DNA of 64,000 nt from Azolla caroliniana (taxonomy: Eukaryota > Polypodiophyta): positions 1,984,001-2,048,000 of the forward strand of contig JBHGNT010000009.1 of the NCBI GenBank assembly GCA_043228905.1, given 5' to 3'. The notes under the pieces are model-generated. The model was not told where the DNA came from, ran no database searches, and was given only the letters and a program-made list of their open reading frames with translations. Both the position numbers and the translations under genes were made by a program. Shown here piece after piece: positions 22,399 to 32,876 of this stretch (position 1 is its first letter; each line of letters starts with the position of its first letter).

Positions 22399-23232
22399 GG
22401 TTGATCGTGTGGCAGTAGAGGCGGAGATCGCGATTTTGTGCTTTGTGCTCTGTGTGCTCTGTACATTCTGTGTGCTCTGTATGCTCTGTATGCTCTTGTG
22501 AGTGAAATATGACGAGGTCTTCCTATTTATAGGGATTGACCACATTGGTTAAAGTAACCATAGTCACCTTAACCAAGGTTGGTAAGTTTGAGGATAGTTA
22601 GTTGGTAACCACAGTCACATTAACTAGAGTAACTTATGATTGCATTAATGATTACAAAGTCAAACTAACATATTGATCAATCTTTTATAGTCATAAAAAC
22701 CTGCAATGACTTCAAAGGTCATGAAGGAGACAATGATAGAGGTTCATGAATGTACCAATGATTGATTACTAAAAGCAACAATTTTTATGACTCTCAAATG
22801 CTGTGTATTAAAGATGTGGGCATGAATTAACCAATGATTGATAAGTCTAATATTTAAAATGGTGAGCATTAAAGAACCAATGAGTGAGAGGTTCTATATC
22901 AAAATGGGTGCCATTAATTAGCCAATGATTTTAACATTAATCCAACATATTTATGGCTTGTTAATGATTAGATTTATATTATACTTGATTTAACTTCATA
23001 TAGATGTAGTTTAAATAATAATTGATATTTTAAATACAATTACTTTATTAAAAATAATTTTTTTATGTATTGTATTAATATAATATTACATAATATAGAC
23101 ATTCTATTGATTTGGCTTTTGTTTAGAGAGAAGTTTATGTTTAGAGAGGAGTATATGTTTAGAGAGGAGCTTATTAGTTTTTTTCCTTACCCTAAGCACA
23201 TAACTTACAGAGCCCTATCTAGACCTTAAGCC
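22399..23232. other. divergent intergenic promoter region, copy 1
   Basis: This 834-bp spacer separates the two oppositely oriented start codons. It is AT-rich, with related motifs ACCAATGATTGAT repeated near 22,755, 22,840 and 22,920 (AATGATT/AATGAGTGAG variants). No coding frame is convincing. The DUF7869 promoter should lie here, but no clear TATA box was found for it. Confidence 0.6.
22524..22531 (-). promoter_or_regulatory. TATA box of the methyltransferase gene, copy 1
   Basis: The minus strand reads TATAAATA 133 bp upstream of the proposed start codon. In copy 2, TATATAAA lies 126 bp upstream of its start, so the promoter layout is conserved. Confidence 0.6.
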
Positions 23233-26052
23233 ATGAGTGAAGATTCACCGTTCTCGATTGAAGAATATTGTTTGTCATCAGACTCATCGTTTTCTACTGA
23301 AGAGTATTGTTTGTCGACAGAGTCACCATATTCGATTGAAGAATATTGTCTGTCGACAAACTCACCATATTCGATTGAAGAATATTGTCTGTCGACAGAC
23401 TCACCATATTCTATCGAAGAATATTGTCTGAGCTCATCTACAGGGAATGTAAATAATGACACATGTGAAGAGTTCTCTATTGAAGAATACGATATTAATA
23501 AAGATACGGAGAATGAAGGTAGTGCCCAGGAAACATTGAATAACATTGGCGATGGTCACAACAGAGAATTAGATTGTAACAAGGTTACACCAACCTCTAT
23601 GCAGGAAGAGAAATCTGGGAGCCCTATGCATATTAGAAGAATCCCACGAAGAACTCGTCTGGCTAGATTTAGCTTGGTGACATCAGATAAAAAGATTGGA
23701 TTTGATGTCAAAAAAATATGTTGTGCCCATGGTTGTATGTCTATGATTGGAAAATCAAAGTTGCGAGAATTAAGGCGATACTATTTTTCGATGACCGGTG
23801 ATGAGCAAGACACTTACCTCGGGTCACATATGCAACTAGTGTCTGACAAATGTACGGGGATCAAAGTATCATTCGAGTATTATATCTTCCATGCGCAATA
23901 GATATGTAGAGTTGCATTCAAAATTGCGTTATGTGTTAGTAACATGCGGCTACATAGAGTACAACAACATCTACTTAGCGGGGATCAGATGCTCAATTGT
24001 AAAGAGGTTCCAAGTATGAAAGGTGCAATTGGAAGACATGCTATTGGTTGGATGAAAACTTACTTTCAGTTAAATTGTGAAGTAATGCCCACTACAGGTA
24101 GGATGCACCTTTCTGATAATTATACACGTCGGGAAGTTTATGATGTCTATCAATCTGATATGCTGGGCTCACATAATAAGTCTATCACCTATAGCCAATT
24201 CACAAGATTATGGAGAGCTCGGTTTTCAAATGTTATTATTCCTCGTAAAGTATGTATGGGGTATTGCTCCATTTGTGCAAATCTCAAAAGTTTGGCTAAA
24301 GGTGCAAAGACATCAATGGAAAAGGATACGAGTAAGAAGTTACTACAAGAGCATCGTGAGGCACAATCCTTAGAACGAAAGAAGGCGATGCATCATAGAG
24401 AGAAGTGTTTGAAGAGGTCCGAACAATACATGTGCTTAATGATAGATGGCATGGACCAGAAGAAGACATGCTTGCCGCATATGCGGAGGCTCCCCAAAGA
24501 TGTCAATGATGAGTGCCTTGTTCAAATGCACTTGGTGGGATGCTTGGCTTATAATAGGTATGTTCGACCTCACGTCTTCATTACTTACCCCAATGTTCAC
24601 AATGACCCTAACCTAACCGTTACAGTGATTCACCGAGTTTTGATGTCTTGGGGCCAACCTTTCCCCCCTGTTCTATACATTCAATTGGACAATACTGCTA
24701 GAGAGAACAAAAATTCAACTGTATTTGGCTATCTAAGTATGCTGGTCAACCAAGAATTGTTTAGGAAAGTGAAAGTCAATTTCCTTTTGGTTGGCCACAC
24801 ACATGACCATATAGATCAGATGTTTAGCACATTCTCCAGACAGTTGTCTCGGCATGATGCTTTCACTTTACCTAAACTATTTGATGTCATTTGTGATGCA
24901 TATACACCACGCCCAAAAGTGTTACACTTGAAGGAGGTATATGACTTTAAGAGATATATATTAGATGGGGGTGGTGGGAATGTTAAAGTGCTTGCTCAGT
25001 TAAACAATATAAGTTTCAATCACATTTTTATGATAATGAAAAATGGAATAAGTGGTTCTACACTTTTGTATGCTAAACAATATTCATCTTCTACAACATG
25101 GGAACCTGAAGGTGGTTGCTAGTTATTACTTTGTATGCCGAGTACAATTGTCCATGGAGCTAAGCAAATGCCAATTGAGAAGAAAGGACAGTTGCAGAGC
25201 GACTTGGTATCAGAACAAAAACGGTTATGTCTCCAAGCCTTAGAAGAAAAAAGAAAGCATCTTGAGGCCGCCAAGAAATATGCCGCACAACAAGACACGT
25301 CATGGTGGGATGTATTTTATAGTGATCAGAAAGAAATTATAGACAATTGTGTATCTGTTGATACTTGGAATTTGGAAACGCCATTCACATGGTCGCTGCA
25401 ACATGATCGCGTAAATAGAACTCCGGAGCAACTAGTAAATGCGATTAATGACAGCTTAGTCCATCCACAACAAAGAGACATTTATGTGGGACCAAGGATG
25501 ACCAAAGCAGCCGAAGCTAGATGGCAAGGCAATTTGCAAGAGCTCACTGCGGGGATGTTGATTGCAACGCCGACTGATGAGAACTCACATTGCCACCAAT
25601 TTTGGGTTGGTAAAATTCTAGAAGTGCTAATGCATGAAATAGAAAACACGATCAAGTCTATAAATGTTCATTGGTACAACACTAGAAGTGCAAATGCTTT
25701 TACAGGTAAGTATACATTGGAGATGATTGAATGCCCAATAAGAAGGGGAGGTAGGAAGAGGAAGCGAAACATTCGTAACACCTCGACCCTTGATATCTCT
25801 GATGTGGATATCATCGTGTACGACTTCACACTTACAAAAGCCGGACGATTAAGGAAGTCAACAATAGATATAATAAAAGAAAAATTACCAGGTCTACAAG
25901 GTGGTTCGAGTCAAAGGCAAACAAGATCTGCTACATATAATCTAGAGTCAAACCATTTGGTTTATGATGAAGATAATGCACTGATTGGTACATCCGAGGA
26001 TGATGAGGAGGAATCGTCATTGTATATTAGTTATAGTAGTGATTCTCCGTAA
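23233..26052 (+). pseudogene. DUF7869-like putative transposase, copy 1
   Basis: One continuous frame of 940 codons interrupted only by TAG at 23,899-23,901 and 25,120-25,122. It opens with five 13-residue repeats, then a basic cysteine-containing region. The core resembles the plant DUF7869 family, with LMIDGMDQKKT, YIQLDNTARENKN and VGHTHDHIDQMFS. These give three acidic positions spaced as in an RNase H-fold DDE/D enzyme, so a transposase role is inferred. A C-terminal block (FWVGKILEV, then INVHWYNTRSANAF) and an acidic tail follow. The gene is divergent from the methyltransferase gene in both copies. Family membership is by recall, not a search. The alternative is a non-catalytic, domesticated nuclease-like protein. 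Confidence 0.75.
23236..23430 (+). repeat. five 39-bp coding repeats (13 residues each)
   Basis: The repeated unit is SPYSIEEYCLSTD-like with small changes. Copy 2 has the related units SLFSIEPFTLSGN and SLFSNEEYN at the start of its remnant, so the N-terminal repeat is an old feature. It may be an interaction motif array. Confidence 0.9.
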
Positions 26053-26365
26053 AGGAGTGATCATGAATGTATATTTGGTTATTAAGTGTAACTACATTCC
26101 GCTTGTAACAAATCAAGTAATATAAAAGCATGTTTTTTGAATTCTTATGATTTCTAAAAAATCGTTTCTTATAAAATAACATTGGTTGTAAAGTTTGTGA
26201 TATAAATTGAGAATGTATCTTTTTGAAATTCGTCTTTTTTTAGTTACTTCTAAATCACGAAAATAGTGGATTTTTAACCTTTTTCATAGTATGTTTGAAC
26301 ATGTATGATACTGGTATCAATGTGTTTTGTAAAATCATTGAAAAAGCCCTAAAATTTCCCTTATC
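26053..26365. other. non-coding right arm of copy 1
   Basis: AT-rich 3' flank of the DUF7869-like gene, up to the terminal repeat. It includes AATATAAAAGC near 26,120, possibly a polyadenylation region, and the subterminal GATACCAGTATC motif. No gene is seen. Confidence 0.6.
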
Positions 26366-26410
26366 CTTCCATTTATGCACGATCCTTCCACTTGTGAAGG
26401 CGAACGTGTT
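26366..26410 (-). repeat. right terminal inverted repeat of copy 1
   Basis: Read on the minus strand it begins AACACGTTCGCC, then TTCACAAGTGGAAGGAT, matching the left end with a few differences. The second arm of the internal hairpin is changed here (AAATGGAAGG). The motif GATACCAGTATCATACATG lies 91-113 bp from the end (26,297-26,320), as at the left end. Confidence 0.87.
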
Positions 26411-26414
26411 ACAT

Positions 26415-27031
26415 GCTTGTTGGAACTGTCTTAATGATGATGTGGAGAAATTTGATAGGACATGCAAAGCAATGTACAGAGGGGAGAATGGAACTATTCG
26501 ATTGATCACTAATAACAAGTCACCTACAATTAATGCCCAGAAGTCGAAAATTGGAGATCTATGGATGTTGCTTGCACCCATACCATATGGAGCATATGGA
26601 CAACAAGATGTACCAGGGTATTTTCAACAAACAAATGGCCTCCAGCAGAATTTATTAAGCTAATATGGCACACATTAATAACTACATTGAGAGCCCAATA
26701 TCAACAAATTGATGGAACAAATGATGCTTCAGAATGAATGAGGTCGAATTTCAGAAAACAATGGTGTACTACACCGATGGCTGCAGAAACTAGAGTGGAT
26801 ATACGATGGCAGTACATAGTACCTAGATGATTGTTCCCCCCTCCCATTAGATGAAAGAGGGGCGTGAATGACATGAGAAACCTAGAGAACAAACATGTGG
26901 GCTATTGAGTGTAAGATAAATAAGTGATGTAGCCCATATGGAAGTAGGTAATGACTACCCATTAAAGGGACTAAAGTTGTGATTGAATGTCATTTTAACT
27001 AATGGAGCATATTCTTATTTCGAAAAAAAAA
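26415..27031 (+). pseudogene. LINE 1 ORF2 C-terminus and 3' end
   Basis: This continues the LINE frame cut at 16,660. The first residues, ACWNCLNDDVEKFDR, align with the equivalent part of LINE 2 (W, two residues, L-N). A frameshift near 26,590-26,600 then gives VFSTNKWPPAEFIKLIWHTL, which matches the LINE 2 C-terminus in pattern. The element ends with a short A tract at 27,023-27,031. Confidence 0.75.
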
Positions 27032-27041
27032 GCGTTGGAAT

Positions 27042-28160
27042 TATTAGTGTCTCTTTGCTTGACAATTGTTCTTTATTAGAATTGTCTTAAGGCAACGATG
27101 TTGTTCTTTATCTGTGGGTCATGGAAATTTAAAGTGTAAACTACAATTGAACTAAAAGCTTAGAGAATTTTATCAAATGAACAAAACCCTTTTACTTTAA
27201 TATCTAGTGAGATATTTAGAGTCTCGTTTGTAAGGTGCAAAAACAATGTTATATTGTGTTTCAGCACATAATGTCTTGTTTTATATTATGTTCATGTTAT
27301 AGATGCATATTAAAGTTCATATGGTTGTGAACTAAATTTAATGAGTCCCCATGTTAGACATCACATATAAGAGGAAACTATCATGATTCATGAGGGAGGA
27401 GTTACCTTCAACTTAATTATTTGAAGGAATATCATGAGGCAAAGTTTATCATTTATAATCAAGGCCTAGGTACTTGGTTCAAGGATATATTAGAGTATGT
27501 TCTTTTTTCATTCAAGAAGACCAACGATAAGACGTTTGCATTAGAAACTTTGCATGTGGACCACCTTGAAGGAGATTGCAACTACATGAAACCCACATAA
27601 GATTGTAAACTAAGTAAAAGTGGTTGTCAATCACTCTCAAGCCTCTAGTTCCACAAACCTAATCCCACAAACTCTCACTCACACTTCCTCATGTTAAACT
27701 TCAATTAAAGGACTAATTAAATCTTAAGAAGAATTTAGAGAGTAAACATGCATACATAATACATATACATATAAGTAATGATAACAACCCCACCTCAATT
27801 ACTATGAGAGTTTATAACACATACAAAAATGCGCAATAATTAAGGTATAACTAATTAGTGCTTAGCCTTAATCACTCTACTCACTTATGTGAAATATTAA
27901 GGAAAGTGGAAGAGAGAGCTCAAGCTTAGGTTACACGAGGAGAGAAAAACTCAAGAGGGAAGAAGTGCAAGAAGTCATCATGTGCATTAGAGTTCACCTC
28001 TCTTACAAATCCATCCAATGATGAGCAATATAATTAGAGATTATGGATAATATCGATTAAAGGTACTTAACCATACTTATTAACCTCCAATGAAGAACAT
28101 GAAACAAACATAAAATATCATTGGCATCTCATTTCATCGATTATTACCATATGTTATACC
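27042..28160. other. AT-rich spacer, nothing recognised
   Basis: No gene, RNA or structured repeat could be supported on either strand in this 1.1-kb segment. Confidence 0.5.
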
Positions 28161-29072
28161 TTAATTGTTGAATAACAAACGAGCTTAGCCTACCCAATAG
28201 AGCCTCAACAACACCTCAAGATGTCGTAAGGAAGGCGGTAGCTAGTCCCCTTTATCCAACCCAGCACCTAAAACTCCCAAACCAACACATGTTCCTAAGT
28301 GTAATGTGTCCTTGCATGTTTATCCCAAGTCCTAAGGTAATTGTTTCCCATCTTATCCTACATTAATTGTTGAATAACAAATGTAAAGGAGAGATCTTAG
28401 CCTCCCCAATAGAGCCTCAACAACATCTCAAGATGTCATAAGTGTTGTCCATAGGCCAGAAATATAAATACATTATGTAAACTCGCCAGTAGGTAGAATA
28501 GTAGGTGAGGAAATCGGTAGAACTAGAAATAGTTGAGTTTTTAGCCCTCACAATCAGCCGATGGCTCGGCTCTGTCTAAAGAGGAAAACTATATAACTCG
28601 AGATCTGCATACCTCAAAAGGATATAGATTATTTTAGCAAGATTACTATCGTAGCACCGAGCTTTGCACAAACTGTTTCCGGTCGAGAGCCGTGTATTGT
28701 AATCGCTGTGAGTTTCTCATTTAATATAAATCTTGCTCTTACTGTTCCTTCATCTGTGTATTCTCCCCGGTACTCGCAACTGAGCTACGTCTATGCCTAA
28801 CGGTTTGTAGCCCGTGTACGCTCCTCGTTCTCATATCATCTTCTCAGTGTAGGAGAGGCTTCCACGTAACACGACCCCTTGATATCGATAGCCTATGGGC
28901 TCATCGAAGGTGTTTCCCCTAGAAACAGTTAACAATAAGAAAGGGTAGCTAGTCCCCTTTATATAGCCCAACACCTAAACTTCCCAAACCATCACATGTT
29001 CCTAAGTGTAGTGTGTCCTTATGTGTTTATCCCAAATCCTAAAGTGATCATTTCCCTTCTTATCCTACATTA
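28161..29072. repeat. tandem repeat of about 202 bp x 2, second unit split by a solo LTR
   Basis: Unit 1 begins at 28,161 (TTAATTGTTGAATAACAAA) and unit 2 at 28,363. Unit 2 is interrupted at 28,442 and continues at 28,940 with GGTAGCTAGTCCCCTTTAT, shared with unit 1. This shows directly that the LTR inserted after the duplication. Confidence 0.85.
28443..28934 (+). mobile_element. solo LTR, 492 bp
   Basis: Begins TGTTGTCC and ends CAGTTAACA, with terminal TGTT/AACA symmetry. The 5-bp target duplication ATAAG flanks it at 28,438-28,442 and 28,935-28,939. A CTATATAAC box lies near 28,588. It has no internal region, so it is probably the product of LTR-LTR recombination. Strand is uncertain. 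Confidence 0.88.
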
Positions 29073-30337
29073 GAGTGTTAAAATCAATGTTAGAATTATC
29101 CTAAGGCTATGGGTATAACAACCTCATTCACAACTATCATTAACAACTAGTGAGAAGGTAAAAACTATATAAAGTACCTGTCTCCTTGCTTAAGTTTGGT
29201 TGATTAAATTCTATTTGATTTATATATATTTGTAGCTTCATTATAATCTCTTCTCCATTTTGATTAATATAGTTTATACTCCTTGGTGCGTCATTGCTCT
29301 TTTGTCTCTCTCGTAAACCACAGAACTAAATTAATTGTATGTAAAAGCTATCATTACTATATTGTTGCCCTCCCTATATATGTAGAGGGACAGAATAATG
29401 TCATAAAAAAATTTGAGTATCCAGATTATAAAATAGTCTTTACATGCTCTAGCGTTCACAATTGTAGCATAAGTATGACTTTCAGCTTTCTAATGTATAC
29501 ATTGGCTCCATGTCTCCCATCAAACATAAATACACTATTCATGTCCCAATTAGGCCATAACCCCCAACAACTTCAGTTCCATCTCATCCTTTGGTCCATT
29601 TTGCACATATTTGTTCAAGATCTATTTTTGAGGTATAAGATAGCAAGAAAACAAAACTTGCCATGTTTCTTTTAAATATTTCCAATAGCATGTGCAATAG
29701 GGCATGGAATGAATCAATGTATTCTATCTTCCAATTGACCAACTCAAAAGAAACATATGTATGATGCCAATCCTCCTCTTGTTGAACCTAATGGAAGCCC
29801 CCTAATTTCTCACTCTCTAAACGAACATCTTAGATCAAAATGGCAATTGAGAATGGCAACAACACTACAACATTTTTCACCACATTGCATCAAGCATTGC
29901 TACATTCCACTCCCCCTTCTCTCATTCACATAAACATAAACACAACTCACAACTAAAAGTTTACTTAATGCATATTGTCATATATTTATTGATCCTTGGT
30001 AGGAATATATAATTTTCTAGTTCATTCCAGTGGTGAGTTCTAGATTGTGGTGACTAATGCATAACTAACTCGAATTGTATCTAGCCTCTTTAGTGTATTT
30101 TGACACAATGACATACAATCTAAATTGTTCCTTGACTCCCGAGTCCCCACAGGTGTTGGACAAGACGTCATCCCTTACGAACAATTTCTTCTTTGTTAGT
30201 AATTAGTGCAATTACAAAGATATTCAATGTGACAAATGAATAATTACGTAAAATTAATAACACTGCTAGAGGTCTTGTCACAACATTGAAGATCCACCAA
30301 AAGGTAATTCTTGTATACCTTGTTTTAATTCGTTTAT

Positions 30338-30379
<42 letters not shown>

Positions 30380-30904
30380 ATGAATGACGAGATAAGATAG
30401 TGATAAGACCATTATTATATCTATCCTACTCATTTTTTTGGTTTGCATCTCTTCACGAATCTAGCAACAATCCAATCCCATCTTAGCGGTTAGAGTGTCC
30501 TAGAAAATGCATCTAAATATCCTTGTTTTTCTTATTTTAATTCATAACATGAAGCAATACAAAAGTCATTAATCCCTTTGTATCATTAACAAAGTGTGAG
30601 GCATATTGTTATTTGGCAAATTCATCACTTGTCTTAGACCAACCAACTTACACCATGTTAACAATTGCAAACAATGGTGACCAAGAAGGAAAACATGTGT
30701 AATGAACCTTGTGAGAGAAAGTGGGTCTTTTATTTTTCCTGATGGGTTATGAACAATTACTCTTTTCCTCAAGTGAATAAGTTATATTGTTTGTGTTATC
30801 TCATTCCTTTAATTTATATCGTATATCATCTTAAAATGAAATGCAAGAAGGGTGAAAGCCTCTTTAAATGAAGAGTACCTCTAAAGCTCGGAATTAAAAA
30901 TAAC
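29073..30904. other. AT-rich spacer with one microsatellite
   Basis: No gene was recognised. A (TA)n microsatellite of about 38 bp occupies 30,340-30,377. Confidence 0.5.
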
Positions 30905-31290
30905 ATAATAGGGAGTTTTGTTTTTCAAACAAGATATCCTTCCATTAGTTTTAAAAAGCGTATCTGCTACAAAATACAACCAATAGGTTAGCGTTGCTTC
31001 TTCCAACAACACCTTTGTTACAAAAAAAAACTTCAAAAGCTTCCTTTAGAGCCTTGTGAAAAAGGGAATGATGTACAAAGCATTACTCACCTATTGCAGA
31101 TATTTATTCTGCAATTCAAACACATTCCGTACAAATGCTTGGTCTAGTCCTGAATGCATGGCATCCTGAATGCTTCTTTTCCAATAGTTGTTTTGGAGGT
31201 AAATTGACCTCCATACTGTTGCTTCAGCTTTGCTTCATGATCATCATTTGCACTCTTGTCAAATAGAAGCCTCCGATCAAGCTTCTTCCT

Positions 31291-31686
31291 TTAGAAATCT
31301 GCAAACAGATCCTTATGACTTATGTATGCAAGAAGATTAACAACCTTTTCAAGTGTTTCCAAATCATCCGAAAAGCTGAAACAACCATGTAATGAAGTGA
31401 GATTTGTACACACAGTTAAATCACCCAGAAAGTTCACTACATGAGGTTTTATATTCTCCTTCTCGAAGAATATGAAAGTGACCACATCTGGCATTACAAG
31501 TTCATGTTGCAATTCAATAAAAAGATGAAATGCTTCCTCTTCTTCCCCTTGATTGTTGATGCAATATGCTTCACTTAAAGTATTCCATGAGACTACAGTC
31601 ATCTCACACATATCTTCAAATGTCGATGGAGTTTCTTCCAAAGCACCACCTTTGCCATACATATCGATGAGTAAAGTACTGACCAT
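31291..31686 (-). pseudogene. PPR protein fragment A
   Basis: About 75 residues match PLS-type pentatricopeptide repeats: STLLIDMYGKGGALEE, then TVVSWNTLSEAYC and AFHLFIELQHE. Then PDVVTFIFF follows and the match is lost. PPR proteins bind organelle RNA, but this piece holds barely two repeats and has no start or targeting region, so it is a gene fragment. A similar fragment with similar trailing repeats is at 57.0-57.5 kb. Confidence 0.75.
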
Positions 31687-31689
31687 AAT

Positions 31690-32346
31690 ATATTTTTCAA
31701 TCTCATCTCAAACCACATGTTCATGAATAATATACCCATCTCTCAATGACCCTCAAGAAAATATGCTTCAATCCCTACACCTCCACATCAATCATCTCGC
31801 CAATCACGCCAAGTTCCTGTACAACTAAAAACGAAATAAATGTAAACTATTTCCTCCTCCCTCATGGTCTGCTTCGGCTCCCACACCGTCATCACTCATC
31901 CTCTCATCATATTATTATGGTTCAATCCCTATTGCCGCACCATCAACACACATCATAATGACAAAACCTAAAATGTTCTTCATTCAGTCCACATCAACAT
32001 CTTAATGAGCCGACCATCTTGGCATCTCGCCAATGGCCACGAAAATCTTGTATTAACAACAGAAAATTACGCTAAAAGTTTCCTCACCTACTCATGGTAG
32101 CCGGCTTCGACCCCCCCACCATCTTCACTCATCCTTACAAAAAAAAATTCAGAAAAAATGTCTTCATTCAGTCCACATCACCATCTTGCCGATTACCACC
32201 GAATTCCTATACAAATAACAACAAAATGAGTCCACAATATTTCCTCCTCTCCTCATGATCTGATTCGTCCTCCACACCATCATCACTCATCCTCTCATGA
32301 TCGCGATATGCTTCAACCTCTACCATCATTATTCCTCACCCTAATG

Positions 32347-32390
<44 letters not shown>

Positions 32391-32876
32391 CCAAACGATG
32401 TCGTATATGAACAAAATGATATTATAGTACCCTCATCACCTCTAAACAAACAATGCTTCGACCCACACACCATCTCAAGTTCGCCTTATGACAAAAAATT
32501 CTTCATTCAGTCCACATCAACCATCTCGCCGAATTCCTGTATAAATAACAACAAAATGAATGCAAACTATTTCCCATCATCATCAGTCATCGTAGTGAGA
32601 AACCTAAAAACTTCTTCATTCAGTCCACCTAACAAAGAAAAGAGAAAAACAGACTCCAAATTTGAAAATTACTAAACTCATAAGTAATTCTCCCTTTCAG
32701 TCAAAGTGACACCACTCTCCTCTCTGTTCATTAAATCGATTCTAGCCCTCAACATCTTCATCACTCATCCTTTTCCAAAATTAGAAGATGCTTCATTTTC
32801 CTCATCCACCATCTCATCCCTATCACTCCACATGCCTGCCCCTATCACATCCGCCTCTTTATGTCATTCCTCACAA
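31690..32876. repeat. degenerate interspersed repeat region next to PPR fragment A
   Basis: Recurring blocks such as CATCTTCACTCATCCTT, TTCATTCAGTCCACATCA and ATCTCGCCGATTACCACC appear several times at irregular spacing. The same vocabulary occurs at 57,540-58,730 beside PPR fragment B. A (TA)n tract lies near 32,359-32,387. The block probably belongs to one mobile cassette with the PPR fragment. Confidence 0.65.

Larger units (their letters stand above)
16661..26410. mobile_element. ParB-methyltransferase / DUF7869 DNA element, copy 1
   Basis: A 9,750-bp insertion with inverted ends. The first bases, AACACGTTCG, match the reverse complement of 26,401-26,410, and similarity continues for about 37 bp. 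ACAT flanks it on both sides (16,657-16,660 and 26,411-26,414). Removing the insertion plus one ACAT restores the LINE frame: the joined protein has W-G, three residues, W, two residues, L-N, exactly as in the second LINE in this window. It carries two divergent genes, a ParB-like/methyltransferase gene (minus) and a DUF7869-like gene (plus), and a palindrome array between their coding bodies. Stops and frameshifts show that it is no longer intact. The superfamily assignment is open. Confidence 0.85.
12420..27031 (+). mobile_element. LINE retrotransposon 1, interrupted by a 9.75-kb element
   Basis: A plus-strand LINE with ORF1, an endonuclease, a reverse transcriptase and a C-terminal zinc-binding region, all broken by stops and frameshifts. 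The 3' end has a short A tract at 27,023-27,031. It is followed by GCGTTGGAAT, which resembles GTGTTGGAAT at 12,410-12,419; this is a probable target duplication with one mismatch. The segment 16,661-26,410 is a later insertion; the ORF2 frame resumes at 26,415. Confidence 0.8.

Noticed and set aside
22268-22501. Open frame with a cysteine- and leucine-rich tail (VLCVLCTFCVLCMLCML)
   Set aside because: It arises from a TGTGCTCTG simple repeat and overlaps the proposed first exon on the other strand. No conservation with copy 2 was seen.
23226-23546. Minus-strand open frame with YSSIE repeats
   Set aside because: It is the antisense shadow of the five coding repeats of the DUF7869-like gene.
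16661-26410. Helitron or Zisupton/KDZ assignment of the element
   Set aside because: There is no Rep/helicase, the ends are clear inverted repeats, and the duplication is 4 bp rather than none or 8 bp. No known superfamily was therefore assigned.
29283-29675. 130-residue open frame
   Set aside because: No domain, splice context or codon pattern supports it; such lengths are expected by chance in this spacer.
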